Positions 26,648-36,276 of a stretch of 64,000 nt of DNA are shown one piece after another (the first letter of the stretch is position 1; the number at the start of each line of letters is the position of its first letter). The stretch comes from Psychrosphaera ytuae. GTDB lineage: Bacteria; Pseudomonadota; Gammaproteobacteria; Enterobacterales; Alteromonadaceae. Below the pieces are notes generated by a model. It did no database searches, was not told the DNA's origin, and was given only the letters and a program-made list of their open reading frames with translations. The stretch lies in assembly GCF_017638545.1 (NCBI RefSeq), contig NZ_CP072110.1:62001-126000 (forward strand), in the 5' to 3' direction. A program made the translations under genes and the position numbers.

Positions 26648-28072
26648 TTAAGTTGACTGACTCAATGGTTTGAGTTGGCTCAATACTGGCAAAATTTTGT
26701 GGACTTTATCAAGTGTTTCTTGGTATTCGGATTCACATTGTGAGTCAGCAACCAGACCACCGCCGGCCCAGCAATAAATTTTTTGGTTATGGCAGGCCAA
26801 GGTCCGAATAGTAATATTAGTATCCATATCGCCATTTGGTCTGATATAGCCAATTGCACCGCAATACACATTACGCGGATGGGGCTCGAGCTCATGGATA
26901 ATTTCCATTGCTCTAATTTTTGGCGCACCTGTAATCGAACCACCAGGAAAAGCACCGCGTAACAAATCAATCGACAGAGCACCTGGTTTTAATGTCGCAG
27001 TAATGGTACTGACCAAATGATGGACTGCCGGAAAGCTTTCGATAGCAAACAACTTAGGTACATTCACCGAACCGGGAATTGCCACTTTGCTCAAATCATT
27101 GCGAAGCAGATCGACAATCATTAAGTTTTCGGCTCGGTCTTTTTCGGCATGAGCAAGGTCATTAGCACTTTCTTGGTCAAGGCTAGGATCAGCACTTCGT
27201 GGACGGGTACCTTTTATTGGCTTGGTTTCGATTTGATTATCTTTAACTTGAATAAAACGCTCAGGTGAAACACTCAAAACAGCACCTTGTTCTAAACGGA
27301 TAAAGCTAGAAAAAGGCGCTTTGTTTGAACGGCGCAACGCTTGATATGCCGTCCATTCACAGCCTTGATAATCGGCATCAAATCGCTGTGCCAAATTAAT
27401 TTGATAACAATCTCCAGAGCGCAGATATTCTTGTACTCGAGCAAATTTTTCAGCGTACTGTTGTTTGGTCATGTTGGCTCGCCATTCTGACGTCAACCAA
27501 AATTCAGATTGCTGTATGGAGGTGGTATTGGCTAACACCTCCAACAGCTCAGTTTCTTGCTGCTTTGTGTGCGCTTCAGAACCAAAACAAAAAAAGTGGT
27601 ATTTATCACCGTGCTCCGTATGTTCAACAACAAGTCCTTGATCGTAAATGCCAACGGCCATGTCAGGGAGCTTTAATTCAGTGGTTTTGGCTACAGGTAA
27701 GCGCTCAAACCGACCGCCAAGTTCGTAGCCCCAATACCCCACAGCACCACCCGAAAAAGGCAAAGTGTGTTGATCTTCTGTTAAATCGCTAGGCAAAAGC
27801 TGGCTGAGAGCAGCTTGAATGAGCGTCATCGGATCTGACTCATCAACAAAGGTTTGTGCTTTATTTCGATAATGACAATGAGTCTGAGTGCCAAACGTTG
27901 TAAAAAAGGCACTAGCATTCCAAACACAAACCGAAAAGTTATTATTCTCATGGCCAAGGCTGGCAGAGTCCAAATAAATAAAATCAGGTTGGTGTTGTAA
28001 ATGTTGTAACAACGCGTCGAACTGAGTTGTATCGAGCTCGAGCTGTCGTGAGTATAAAGAGGCCTGCATCAT
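26648..28072 (-). CDS. pabB: Aminodeoxychorismate synthase component I
   Basis: 474 residues. The chorismate-binding domain has the PabB-type ETKPIKGTRPRSADP motif (Lys instead of the Ala of TrpE), then DRAENLMIVDLLRNDLSKVA and FPGGSITGAPKIRAMEII. With PabA glutamine amidotransferase it makes aminodeoxychorismate for folate. It is the first gene of pabB-nudL-sdaA and is divergent from the fumarase gene. Confidence 0.93.
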   Translation of the reverse strand: MMQASLYSRQLELDTTQFDALLQHLQHQPDFIYLDSASLGHENNNFSVCVWNASAFFTTFGTQTHCHYRNKAQTFVDESDPMTLIQAALSQLLPSDLTEDQHTLPFSGGAVGYWGYELGGRFERLPVAKTTELKLPDMAVGIYDQGLVVEHTEHGDKYHFFCFGSEAHTKQQETELLEVLANTTSIQQSEFWLTSEWRANMTKQQYAEKFARVQEYLRSGDCYQINLAQRFDADYQGCEWTAYQALRRSNKAPFSSFIRLEQGAVLSVSPERFIQVKDNQIETKPIKGTRPRSADPSLDQESANDLAHAEKDRAENLMIVDLLRNDLSKVAIPGSVNVPKLFAIESFPAVHHLVSTITATLKPGALSIDLLRGAFPGGSITGAPKIRAMEIIHELEPHPRNVYCGAIGYIRPNGDMDTNITIRTLACHNQKIYCWAGGGLVADSQCESEYQETLDKVHKILPVLSQLKPLSQST

Positions 28073-28331
28073 GTATTGGTTGCTTGATTTTTCAACAAAA
28101 TAAACAGTTTATAAAAACTTTTACTGGATAATTAGTTGGTTTACATTACGGCGCAGAGTATCATTCTTATCACTAAAATTCAGCAATTAGAGAATTTTAT
28201 AAAAAACGCGCAGTTAACGGCCGTTTTTTGATTAAAATTTGCTAGGCTGAATATAATCAAACACAAACCCATTTCTATAAAACTGGGTCAATAAAAACTA
28301 TCAACAAAACAGTTTCAGAACAGAGGTCGTT

Positions 28332-29846
28332 ATGACGGTTATTCGCCAACAAGACTTAATCGACAGTATTGCAGATGCACTTCAGTACATGTCGTACTAT
28401 CACCCACTTGACTATGTTCAAGCGGTTGAAAAAGCCTACCACAAAGAACAAAACCCAGCGGCCAAAGACGCAATGGCGCAAATCCTTATTAACTCAAGAA
28501 TGTCAGCAGAGGGGCATCGCCCAATCTGTCAGGATACGGGTATTGTAACTTGTTTTGTCAAAATAGGCATGGAAGTTCAGTGGGACAAAACCGATATGAC
28601 GGTTCAACAAATGGTTGATGAAGGCACACGCAGAGCTTATCTAAACCCAGATAACCCGCTTCGTGCGTCGATTGTTTCAGACCCAAATGGTGCACGTAAA
28701 AACACTAAAGACAACACTCCTTCGGTTGTTCACATTGACATGGTTCCGGGTAACCAGGTTGAAGTTATGATTGCGGCAAAAGGCGGCGGTTCAGAAAACA
28801 AATCAAAAATGGCAATGTTAAACCCATCTGACGACATCGTAGAATGGGTTACTAAAACTCTGCCGACAATGGGCGCGGGTTGGTGTCCACCTGGCATGTT
28901 AGGTATAGGTATTGGTGGTACGGCCGAAAAAGCAGCAGTGATGGCAAAAGAATCTTTAATGGATCCTGTTGATATCCAAGATCTTATTGAAAAAGGTGCA
29001 GAAACATCTGACGAGCAACTGCGCTTAGACTTATTAGAAGCAGTGAATGCCTTAGGTATTGGTGCTCAAGGTTTAGGTGGTTTAACAACCGTTGTTGATA
29101 TTAAAGTTAAATCTGCACCAACACACGCAGCGTCAAAGCCAGTAGTTATGATCCCTAACTGTGCCGCGACCCGTCACGTTCATTTCCACCTTGATGGCAG
29201 TGGTCCAGCGAACCTAGTTCCACCTAAATTAGAAGACTGGCCTGAAGTGACATGGGAACTTGGCGAAAACGTTCGCCGTGTTAACGTGGACAACATTACT
29301 AAAGAAGAAATCGCAACGTGGAAAGCGGGCGATACAGTATTGTTAAGCGGTAAGATCCTAACTGGTCGTGATGCAGCGCATAAGCGTATCAAAGATATGC
29401 TAGACAAGGGCGAAGGTTTACCAGAAGGCGTAGACTTCAATGGTCGTTTTATTTATTACGTAGGTCCTGTTGATGCAGTAGGCGATGAAGTAGTAGGTCC
29501 GGCAGGTCCGACTACAGCAACGCGTATGGACAAATTCACAGATCTAATGCTTGAACAAACAGGCTTAGCCGGCATGATTGGTAAAGCCGAACGTGGTCCT
29601 GCAACCGTAGATTCAATTGCGAAACACGGCGCAGTTTATCTAATGGCTGTTGGTGGCGCGGCTTATTTAGTATCTAAGGCGATCAAAAAGTCACGTGTTG
29701 TTGCATTTGATGACCTAGGTATGGAAGCAATTTACGAATTTGAAGTTGAAGATATGCCAGTATCGGTAGCGGTAGACAGCACAGGTAACAACGTTCATGA
29801 AACGGGACCTGCAATGTGGAAAGGTAAAATTGCTGAAATGAAATAG
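28332..29846 (+). CDS. Class I fumarate hydratase
   Basis: 504 residues of the oxygen-sensitive [4Fe-4S] class I fumarases (FumA/FumB type, somewhat shorter than E. coli's 548). Cluster ligands are visible in RPICQDTGIVTC, MGAGWCPPGMLG and MIPNCAATRHVHF. The C-terminal beta domain contains LLSGKILTGRDAAHKRI and YYVGPVDAVGDEVVGPAGPT. It interconverts fumarate and malate in the TCA cycle. Single gene with its own terminator. Confidence 0.93.
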   Translation: MTVIRQQDLIDSIADALQYMSYYHPLDYVQAVEKAYHKEQNPAAKDAMAQILINSRMSAEGHRPICQDTGIVTCFVKIGMEVQWDKTDMTVQQMVDEGTRRAYLNPDNPLRASIVSDPNGARKNTKDNTPSVVHIDMVPGNQVEVMIAAKGGGSENKSKMAMLNPSDDIVEWVTKTLPTMGAGWCPPGMLGIGIGGTAEKAAVMAKESLMDPVDIQDLIEKGAETSDEQLRLDLLEAVNALGIGAQGLGGLTTVVDIKVKSAPTHAASKPVVMIPNCAATRHVHFHLDGSGPANLVPPKLEDWPEVTWELGENVRRVNVDNITKEEIATWKAGDTVLLSGKILTGRDAAHKRIKDMLDKGEGLPEGVDFNGRFIYYVGPVDAVGDEVVGPAGPTTATRMDKFTDLMLEQTGLAGMIGKAERGPATVDSIAKHGAVYLMAVGGAAYLVSKAIKKSRVVAFDDLGMEAIYEFEVEDMPVSVAVDSTGNNVHETGPAMWKGKIAEMK

Positions 29847-29873
29847 TTATTAATTTCATTGAGTTAATTAAAT

Positions 29874-29903
29874 AAAAAACGTCGACTTTCGGCGTTTTTT
29901 TTT
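29874..29903 (+). terminator. Terminator after fumarase gene
   Basis: AACGTCGA pairs with TCGGCGTT (two G-T pairs) around CTT, preceded by A6 and followed by a run of T. Confidence 0.75.
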
Positions 29904-30006
29904 GAACTTTATATTATGGTGAACGGTCGTATATTTAAATTTTGTACAATCTTTTAAATATAAATTGGATTAGACTAAGTTCATACACACAAGACAGTTG
30001 GAAGTC

Positions 30007-30690
30007 ATGCTAAAGATCAACAATATCGAAAAGTCGTTTTCTAATGGCGACGAGGTGGTAAGAGCCCTAAACGGTGTTACCTTAGAGGTTAAAGAAAACG
30101 AGTTTGTCGCCTTTATGGGCAGTTCGGGATCAGGAAAGTCAACGTTAATGAATATTCTGGGGTGTTTGGATGCACCGAGTAATGGAGAATATTTGTTAAA
30201 TGGTCAAAACGTCGCATCCATGTCCGACGAAGCGTTATCTAAAATTCGCAATGAACACATAGGGTTTATTTTTCAAACCTTTCACTTACTCCCCAAGTTA
30301 GATGCCATTGGCAACGTTAAACTACCCATGCGATACAGTGATATTTCAGACGAGGAAGCGACTGAGCGAGCGATACAACTCCTTAAACGAGTGGGGTTAG
30401 AACATCGCATGTACCACAAGCCCTTTGAAATGTCGGGCGGTCAACGTCAACGAGTAGCGATTGCTCGAGCGCTAATCAACCAACCCAGCGTTATATTGGC
30501 AGATGAGCCGACAGGTAATTTAGACAGCAAAACTTCAGTGGAAATTATGTCACTGCTGACTGAGTTACATCAGCAAGGCCAAACTATTGTTATGGTGACG
30601 CATGAAGATGATATTGCCGAATATGCTGAGCGTGTGATCACAATGCGTGATGGCCAAGTCATTTCAGAATCTCAAGCGAGGGTTGCATAG
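30007..30690 (+). CDS. ABC transporter ATP-binding protein, MacB/LolD type
   Basis: 227 residues from the ATG at 30007; a TTG nine bases earlier is possible but less likely. It has Walker A GSSGSGKST, the Q-loop in FIFQTFHLLPKL, signature MSGGQRQRVAIARAL, Walker B VILADEPTGNLD and the switch His in MVTHEDD. It powers the MacB-type permease four genes downstream. The next gene follows after two bases, so this is the first gene of a five-gene operon. Confidence 0.92.
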   Translation: MLKINNIEKSFSNGDEVVRALNGVTLEVKENEFVAFMGSSGSGKSTLMNILGCLDAPSNGEYLLNGQNVASMSDEALSKIRNEHIGFIFQTFHLLPKLDAIGNVKLPMRYSDISDEEATERAIQLLKRVGLEHRMYHKPFEMSGGQRQRVAIARALINQPSVILADEPTGNLDSKTSVEIMSLLTELHQQGQTIVMVTHEDDIAEYAERVITMRDGQVISESQARVA

Positions 30691-30692
30691 TC

Positions 30693-31799
30693 ATGAAGCA
30701 AGTCATTTCAAAAAGCTCCCCTGGCAAATTAAAGCCAGTGACTCAGGCTTTGACATGGATAGGATTAAGCTTAGTTTTACCAACCCTTGCTTTTGCTGAG
30801 TCAACCAATACATCCGCTACTAATACATCTACTACAGTATCACCTAGTAACACCGAGCTTGTGATCAGAAACCTTCAACAGCCGTTGTTATTTACTGGGC
30901 AGATCTCCTCATCAAAGCAACAACTTGTATCTGCACCCATGACAGATCGCTGGCAAATTCAGGTTCAGTGGATGGCCGAAGAGGGGACGATTGCTAAACA
31001 AGGAGATTTGATTGTGCTGTTTGATGCGGGCAGCGTAAAAAATCAGATTCAACAAAATCAAGAACAACTTGCATCACAAAGGCTCCAATTAGAAAAACAA
31101 ACCGTCGCATTAAAACAAGCAGTCGTGGTGGCGGAAGGAAAACTAGCCATCGCTAAGCTTGAAGTCGAAAAGGCCGAAATCGAGGCGACCATTCAATCGT
31201 CTGATGTCAGTAACTATGACAAAGGGCGCTACAAATTAGCGTTAGAAAAGGCTTTGGTACAAAAGATCAAAGCGGAAGAAGAGCTTAAAGTAAAACAAAA
31301 AGAGCAATGGGTCGGCTTAGAAAAGCAAAAAATAGAAATTACAAAAATCGAAGAAACACTCGCGCAACTTGAACGTACTTTGGAGCGAACAACAGTTAAA
31401 GCGCAAATCGAAGGGCAAGTTAGCTATATGATGCACCCTTGGATGCGCACTAAAATTACGGCAGGAACGACAGTTCAACAATCTATGCAAGTGATGTTAG
31501 TTCAGGGTTCAGGTGACTACCTAGTAAAAGCGTGGATACACGAAATTGATGTAAATAAAGTTGCAGAGGGGCAAGCCGCCACGGTTTCTTTAGACGCATA
31601 TCAAGGTCAAGCATTCGAAGCGACGATTGTTAAAGTAGCAAGCCAATCGGAAGCAAAAACCGAGTGGAGTGATAGCAATTATCACGAAGTCCAACTCAAG
31701 TTCACCCAACAGCCTAGCCTCAACCTTTTGCCAGGTATGAGTGCTCGAGTAATGGTTGAGCTCGATTCAGATGTTGCCAGACAGGAGTCCGTACAATGA
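30693..31799 (+). CDS. Membrane fusion (adaptor) protein 1, HlyD/MacA-like
   Basis: 368 residues with an N-terminal signal sequence (about residues 15-35, ending LPTLAFA). A barrel-sandwich half (WMAEEGTIAKQGDLIVLFDA) leads into a long coiled-coil hairpin of about residues 115-230 (LASQRLQLEKQTVALKQAVV and onward). A second barrel half follows (VKAQIEGQVSYMMHPWMRTK), then beta-barrel strands. This is a periplasmic adaptor linking inner-membrane exporter to outer membrane. Its last 4 bases overlap the next gene's start. Confidence 0.85.
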   Translation: MKQVISKSSPGKLKPVTQALTWIGLSLVLPTLAFAESTNTSATNTSTTVSPSNTELVIRNLQQPLLFTGQISSSKQQLVSAPMTDRWQIQVQWMAEEGTIAKQGDLIVLFDAGSVKNQIQQNQEQLASQRLQLEKQTVALKQAVVVAEGKLAIAKLEVEKAEIEATIQSSDVSNYDKGRYKLALEKALVQKIKAEEELKVKQKEQWVGLEKQKIEITKIEETLAQLERTLERTTVKAQIEGQVSYMMHPWMRTKITAGTTVQQSMQVMLVQGSGDYLVKAWIHEIDVNKVAEGQAATVSLDAYQGQAFEATIVKVASQSEAKTEWSDSNYHEVQLKFTQQPSLNLLPGMSARVMVELDSDVARQESVQ

Positions 31800-32857
31800 A
31801 TCAAAATAAATACCTCAAACTATCGAGCTTATTTTTTGCGATGAGTATAGCGTTGACGGGCTGTAATGAAACTAAACAAGAACAAGTTTCTTCATTTACT
31901 GCGGAGCCATTAACAGCTACTGCAACTTTAGTATCGGAAAACACAGTGACGATTTCACCACCTTCGGTGACGACTATGTGGCAATACAAAGTTCAATTTT
32001 TGGCAAGTGAAAATCAATCAGTTAAAAAAGGTGACGTCATCGTAAGGTTTGACAGTCAACAGCTAAAAAATAACCTGATGTCCAAACAAAGTCAGTTGAG
32101 CGCCGCCTTAAAAGAACAAGAAAAAGAAGGCTTAGAGCAAGAGCAAAAAGAACAGGACTTGCGCTTGGCATTGGCTGAAGCCAAAAAGAACCTCGATAAA
32201 GAAAAAAGAAAAGCCGAGATTGTCGATGCGTCAATTTCAGGGATCGAACGCGCCAAACAGCAAAAACAACACAAAATTGCTCAGTTGCAATTTGCTCAGG
32301 CGCAGCAAGTCTTAGACAATTTCTTTGAGAGTAAAACAGTAAACACTGACGTCACACAATCAAAAGTGACTAGACTGGAAGCGGACGTAGCCAGAATACA
32401 AACGGATATTAAAAAGCTAAATGTACTTGCTCCGAAAGATGGCATTGTGATGTATGTGCCAAATAACGACGGCGAAAAAACAGCGGTGGGTGATAGCGTG
32501 TGGCAAGGTCAACAAATTATGACCATACCCTCGCTGGATGACATCGTATTGGAAGCTCAATTTGACGAGCCAGATCTAACAAAAGTAGCGATTGGCCGAC
32601 CCGTCAAAGTAACGTTAGACGCATATCCTGAATTGCCCTTCACTGGCAAAATTACCTCGCTTGGCCAAGCCTTCAAAAACAAATCAAGACAAAACAAACG
32701 CATTGTGTTCGATGCATATATAAGTTTAGGCAATATAGACCCATCAATCATGCGCCCAGGTATGCAAGGTAAAGTAGAGTTGTTAGAAGTGGATGAAACA
32801 CAAGAACAGCCAGAGATCACACTCGCCCAACTAGTTGAAAAAGGGTCGGATACGTAA
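31796..32857 (+). CDS. Membrane fusion protein 2, lipoprotein type
   Basis: 353 residues. The lipobox is IALTGC (Cys23), so it is lipid-anchored like MacA/AcrA adaptors. Barrel half (FLASENQSVKKGDVIVRFDS), coiled-coil hairpin rich in E/K/Q at about residues 95-200, second barrel half (NVLAPKDGIVMYVPNNDGEK) and beta-barrel. It is related to, but clearly different from, the adaptors before and after it. It overlaps adaptor 1 by four bases, and its last base is the first of adaptor 3. Confidence 0.85.
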   Translation: MNQNKYLKLSSLFFAMSIALTGCNETKQEQVSSFTAEPLTATATLVSENTVTISPPSVTTMWQYKVQFLASENQSVKKGDVIVRFDSQQLKNNLMSKQSQLSAALKEQEKEGLEQEQKEQDLRLALAEAKKNLDKEKRKAEIVDASISGIERAKQQKQHKIAQLQFAQAQQVLDNFFESKTVNTDVTQSKVTRLEADVARIQTDIKKLNVLAPKDGIVMYVPNNDGEKTAVGDSVWQGQQIMTIPSLDDIVLEAQFDEPDLTKVAIGRPVKVTLDAYPELPFTGKITSLGQAFKNKSRQNKRIVFDAYISLGNIDPSIMRPGMQGKVELLEVDETQEQPEITLAQLVEKGSDT

Positions 32858-34080
32858 TGAAAACATTAAACTTTATGAGTACTAAAAAACCTTTAATACT
32901 GGCACCTTGGATGTTTGTTTTATCCGTTATTACGGGCTGTTCAGAGCAAGTCGAGTCGACGCCCACGTATCAAGTGGGCCAAACTGATTTGATCATCGAG
33001 GTCCCCGCTTTAGGTGAACTCGAAGCCGCAGAAGCTGAGGTCATTTCAAACCCAAGTCAACAGCCGATGACTCTGGCCTGGATGGAACAAGAGTTTATTC
33101 ACGTCAAAAAAGGTCAAGTTATCGCGAGATTTGACGCAGAAAGTCTGACGTTACAAAAACGCAAAGAGCAACTAGAGATGGAGCTTATTGCTAAAGACAT
33201 GCAAGGCAAATACGCCGAAAAGTCGCAACAAGAAGCGGAAGTTAACGCAGAAAAAGATTTAGTCAGTGAAGAGTTTGAATTTTCACAAAGTTATTCCATT
33301 GACGATCTTAGGATTTATAGTCAATTAGAAATAATAGAGTCGATGGAAAACACTGAGTTTCTCAACGCCAAAGATGAGTTTTTGGATTGGAAAAAAGGCA
33401 GTATCAGTGAACAAAGCCAAAGCGCAGTTGATGTTTTAAACATTCGAAAAGAAGGCCATGCTGCGCAAATGAAACGTCACGAAAGCGCTTTAAAACAGCT
33501 TGAAGTTGTTGCACCGTTTGATGGCTTGTTGGTGTACACCAGAAATTGGCGCGGTGAAAAACCAGTGTTGGGACAGTCGATATTTCCTGGTAATCCCATC
33601 GCCAGGATCCCCAATTTACAAAAAATGCAGGCAAAGTTATATGTCCTTGAAAAGCAAGCGATTGGTTTAGAAGAGGGACAAAATGTGGCCTTGACCTTAG
33701 ATGCTTTTCCGGACCAAAAGTTTTCAGGAAAAGTAAAGCAGGTGGCTGCGTTTGCTCGTACTATTGAGCGAGGCAACCCAGTGAAATATTACGATGTTAC
33801 GGTCGAGCTACAGCAGTCTGGCGATAGTGTATTTAGACCCGGTCGTAAATTGTCGGCTAAGGTCAGTGTTAACCGATATAACGAATTAATCAAAGTGCCA
33901 ATCCAAGCTATTCACAACGAAAACGAACAGAACTTTGTATATAAAAAACAAGGCGATCAGTTTGTAAAACAAGTCGTGCAAACTGGTAACAAAAACCTCT
34001 ACTTTGTTGAAATTTCGCAGGGCTTGCAGGTCGGAGATAAAATCGCTTTGAGTCAACCCGAACTCAGTAGTAATGGATAA
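32857..34080 (+). CDS. Membrane fusion protein 3, lipoprotein type
   Basis: 407 residues. A lipobox VITGC (Cys28) follows a signal sequence; a second in-frame ATG at 32875 could also be the start. The body has barrel halves (WMEQEFIHVKKGQVIARFDA and VVAPFDGLLVYTRNWRGEKP), a helical hairpin, and a C-terminal membrane-proximal domain with IKVPIQAIHNENEQNFVYKK, which makes it the most complete MacA-like adaptor of the three. Its start overlaps the stop of adaptor 2. Confidence 0.87.
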   Translation: MKTLNFMSTKKPLILAPWMFVLSVITGCSEQVESTPTYQVGQTDLIIEVPALGELEAAEAEVISNPSQQPMTLAWMEQEFIHVKKGQVIARFDAESLTLQKRKEQLEMELIAKDMQGKYAEKSQQEAEVNAEKDLVSEEFEFSQSYSIDDLRIYSQLEIIESMENTEFLNAKDEFLDWKKGSISEQSQSAVDVLNIRKEGHAAQMKRHESALKQLEVVAPFDGLLVYTRNWRGEKPVLGQSIFPGNPIARIPNLQKMQAKLYVLEKQAIGLEEGQNVALTLDAFPDQKFSGKVKQVAAFARTIERGNPVKYYDVTVELQQSGDSVFRPGRKLSAKVSVNRYNELIKVPIQAIHNENEQNFVYKKQGDQFVKQVVQTGNKNLYFVEISQGLQVGDKIALSQPELSSNG

Positions 34081-34086
34081 ACAACA

Positions 34087-35325
34087 ATGGAAAAGTTAAA
34101 ACCACTCGTGTTAGATGCAATACACGAACTTGCATCACAAAAACTAAGAACTCTGCTGACGTTGTTAGGGATGATTTTTGGCGTTGGTGCCGTTATCGCA
34201 ATGTTAAACATTGGTGAAGGAGCCGAAAAAGAAGCGCTAAAACTAATCGACTCCATGGGCGTTCACAATCTCATCATAGAGGGAAAAGAATACCAACGTA
34301 ACGAACTAAAAGAGATCCGGGAGGAATCTTTGGGTCTAAATATGGCAGACGTTGAAGCGGCTCTACAGACACTACCGTTTGTTACCGGCTATAGCGCAGA
34401 AAAGCGGATCAAAACATACGCAGTGTATAGCGACGCCGCTAAGTCTAGTTCTGAGGCCGTAGGGGTGTCAGATAGTTATTTCTCGTTGACTAATGCGGTT
34501 TTGGCTGAGGGGCGGTTTTTGACGTCTAGCGACGACTTAAATGTCGCGCAAGTAGCGGTATTGGGATCTGATTCTGCAAGTCAGTTATTTCCAGGCCAAT
34601 CTGCAGTAGGGCAATTTGTAAAAATCAATCATGTGTGGCTTCAGGTCGTTGGTGTTTTACACCTTCCTAAGCTCAATAAAAATGATTTCCAAGGGGTTAA
34701 ATTAGGTGGTGACCGCAATCGAATTTTTGTGCCTTTATCCACTAGCATCAAAAAGTTTAACAACGAATATTTGAGCAGTGAATTGGACGTAATTAAACTT
34801 GCTGTCGATAAGAACTACGACCCCGTTTTAGCAGCAAAAGCCGTGTCGCAATTACTCAAAGTTCGTCACGGAGAAACGGAGGATTACACCTTGGTGATCC
34901 CGTCAGAGCTGTTAGCTCAACAAAAGCAAACCCAGCAAATATTTAACATCGTAATGGCTTGCGTTGCGGGGATTTCATTGTTGGTTGGTGGTATTGGCAT
35001 CATGAATATCATGCTGGCTAATGTACTTGAGCGAACCAAAGAAATAGGACTGTTAAGAGCGGTCGGTGCGACACAACGTGATATCAAATTACAATTTATA
35101 ACAGAAAGTTTTGTAATTTCAGTGTTAGGTGGGGTTCTTGGGGTTGTGTTTGGACTCTTACTTTCAGAGGTCATTGGCTATTATTCTCAATGGGCCGTGA
35201 CGTGGTCTATGTGGGCTATAGTGTTGAGTTTATCAATCTGTATGCTTGTCGGTGTAGCGTTTGGTGCTTTTCCGGCGATTAAAGCATCGAGGTTAAATCC
35301 CATTGAAGCGTTACATTCGGACTAG
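34087..35325 (+). CDS. MacB-like ABC transporter permease
   Basis: 412 residues. The first helix (LRTLLTLLGMIFGVGAVIAML) is followed by a periplasmic core of about 230 residues. Three more helices carry the FtsX domain (GGIGIMNIMLANVLERTKEIGLLRA). The MacB family moves substrates from the periplasm outward by mechanotransmission rather than across the inner membrane. The ATPase is a separate gene here (30007). It is the last gene of the operon. No TolC-type outer-membrane gene is present. Confidence 0.9.
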   Translation: MEKLKPLVLDAIHELASQKLRTLLTLLGMIFGVGAVIAMLNIGEGAEKEALKLIDSMGVHNLIIEGKEYQRNELKEIREESLGLNMADVEAALQTLPFVTGYSAEKRIKTYAVYSDAAKSSSEAVGVSDSYFSLTNAVLAEGRFLTSSDDLNVAQVAVLGSDSASQLFPGQSAVGQFVKINHVWLQVVGVLHLPKLNKNDFQGVKLGGDRNRIFVPLSTSIKKFNNEYLSSELDVIKLAVDKNYDPVLAAKAVSQLLKVRHGETEDYTLVIPSELLAQQKQTQQIFNIVMACVAGISLLVGGIGIMNIMLANVLERTKEIGLLRAVGATQRDIKLQFITESFVISVLGGVLGVVFGLLLSEVIGYYSQWAVTWSMWAIVLSLSICMLVGVAFGAFPAIKASRLNPIEALHSD

Positions 35326-35365
35326 TTAGAACGTAACTAATAAAAAAATATGAAAGGATTTAGAT

Positions 35366-35743
35366 ATGGAAGGGGTATTTCAAATTACAGGTTGGGACGA
35401 AAACAACTATCAAAATGGACCTGATGAGCAGAAAAAGAGTTTGGCTAAAATAACCCAAAACTATCAAGGTGATTTTGAGGGCACCAGTGAAGTTCAGTAC
35501 TTAATGTCCTATCAATCATCTGCAGAAGCTGTATTTGTCGGCTTTGAAGTGTTTACTGGCAAGATAGGCCAAGTCTCGGGAAGTGTAACGTTTCAACATA
35601 CCGGGACATTTAAAAATGGCGTTGCAAGCAGCGAGTTCACTGTAGTTGAAGGCGCAGGTACAGAAGGACTATCGCAATTGACAGGATGTGGACGGTTTGA
35701 GTCTGGTGAGCACGGGCAAGCCAAATATCAATTCGATGTATAG
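35366..35743 (+). CDS. DUF3224 domain protein
   Basis: 125 residues of DUF3224, a single beta-barrel domain: FQITGWDENNYQ, then KITQNYQGDFEGTSEVQYLM and the late GAGTEGLSQLTGCGRFE. No signal peptide, so it is cytoplasmic. The function is unknown; the fold is related to allene oxide cyclase-like barrels. It has its own AAGGA site before the ATG, and a lipoprotein gene follows 16 bases later. Confidence 0.8.
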   Translation: MEGVFQITGWDENNYQNGPDEQKKSLAKITQNYQGDFEGTSEVQYLMSYQSSAEAVFVGFEVFTGKIGQVSGSVTFQHTGTFKNGVASSEFTVVEGAGTEGLSQLTGCGRFESGEHGQAKYQFDV

Positions 35744-35759
35744 TTTAGGGAGGGAATAT

Positions 35760-36245
35760 ATGCGCATTCAACGAAGAAGCTTCACCTTGATGATGTTCGC
35801 GGCGTTCTCGCTAACAGGCTGTGGTGATGCGAGCGACAATGTAGACTATGAACAAATAGAACAACTGATTAAAAGCAACCAAAGCGAGTGGAGAGCCGCG
35901 GGACTCATTGACTACTCGTTCACGTATTCTGTAACACCGGGAGATTGTCCAACCGCCGATGCGCTGCCAAGTGTTGATGTTTATGTAGAAGACGGTGAGG
36001 TGAGCCGAGTCTATTACACAGGGACTGATCAACAAACCGAAAATCGATTAGGGCTTACGATTGACGAAGTCTTTCAGCTTCAACTAAGAGAGTTAGCAAG
36101 CTTGCCGATACAATTCTCTGAAACTAAATCAAATACTCAATTACCTACCTTTGATATCTCTTTGGGTTATCCACTTCGAGCTTATATTGATCAGAGTTAT
36201 AATGATTGTGATGCGATGGCAATTAGAGTGTCTAATTTTAATTAG
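35760..36245 (+). CDS. DUF6174-like lipoprotein
   Basis: 161 residues from the ATG at 35760, chosen because AGGGAGGG lies just upstream and a signal sequence begins there. The lipobox is SLTGC (Cys21). The mature protein has WRAAGLIDYSFTYSV and VYVEDGEVSRVYY, the DUF6174 pattern of beta strands, and ends with conserved-looking Cys. The function is unknown. Its stop codon lies in a perfect hairpin. Confidence 0.7.
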   Translation: MRIQRRSFTLMMFAAFSLTGCGDASDNVDYEQIEQLIKSNQSEWRAAGLIDYSFTYSVTPGDCPTADALPSVDVYVEDGEVSRVYYTGTDQQTENRLGLTIDEVFQLQLRELASLPIQFSETKSNTQLPTFDISLGYPLRAYIDQSYNDCDAMAIRVSNFN

Positions 36246-36251
36246 ACACTC
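36226..36251. terminator. Perfect 12-base inverted repeat over stop codon
   Basis: GAGTGTCTAATT and AATTAGACACTC flank a TT centre. It sits between convergent genes and may slow or end transcription, though neither side has a full T-tract. Confidence 0.5.
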
Positions 36252-36276
36252 AGGCTGGGTGTAGGTAAATCAATAA

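Noticed and set aside
28200..28232. Hairpin before the fumarase gene as a terminator or riboswitch
   Set aside because: The arms are short and broken, and no known leader RNA pattern is visible.
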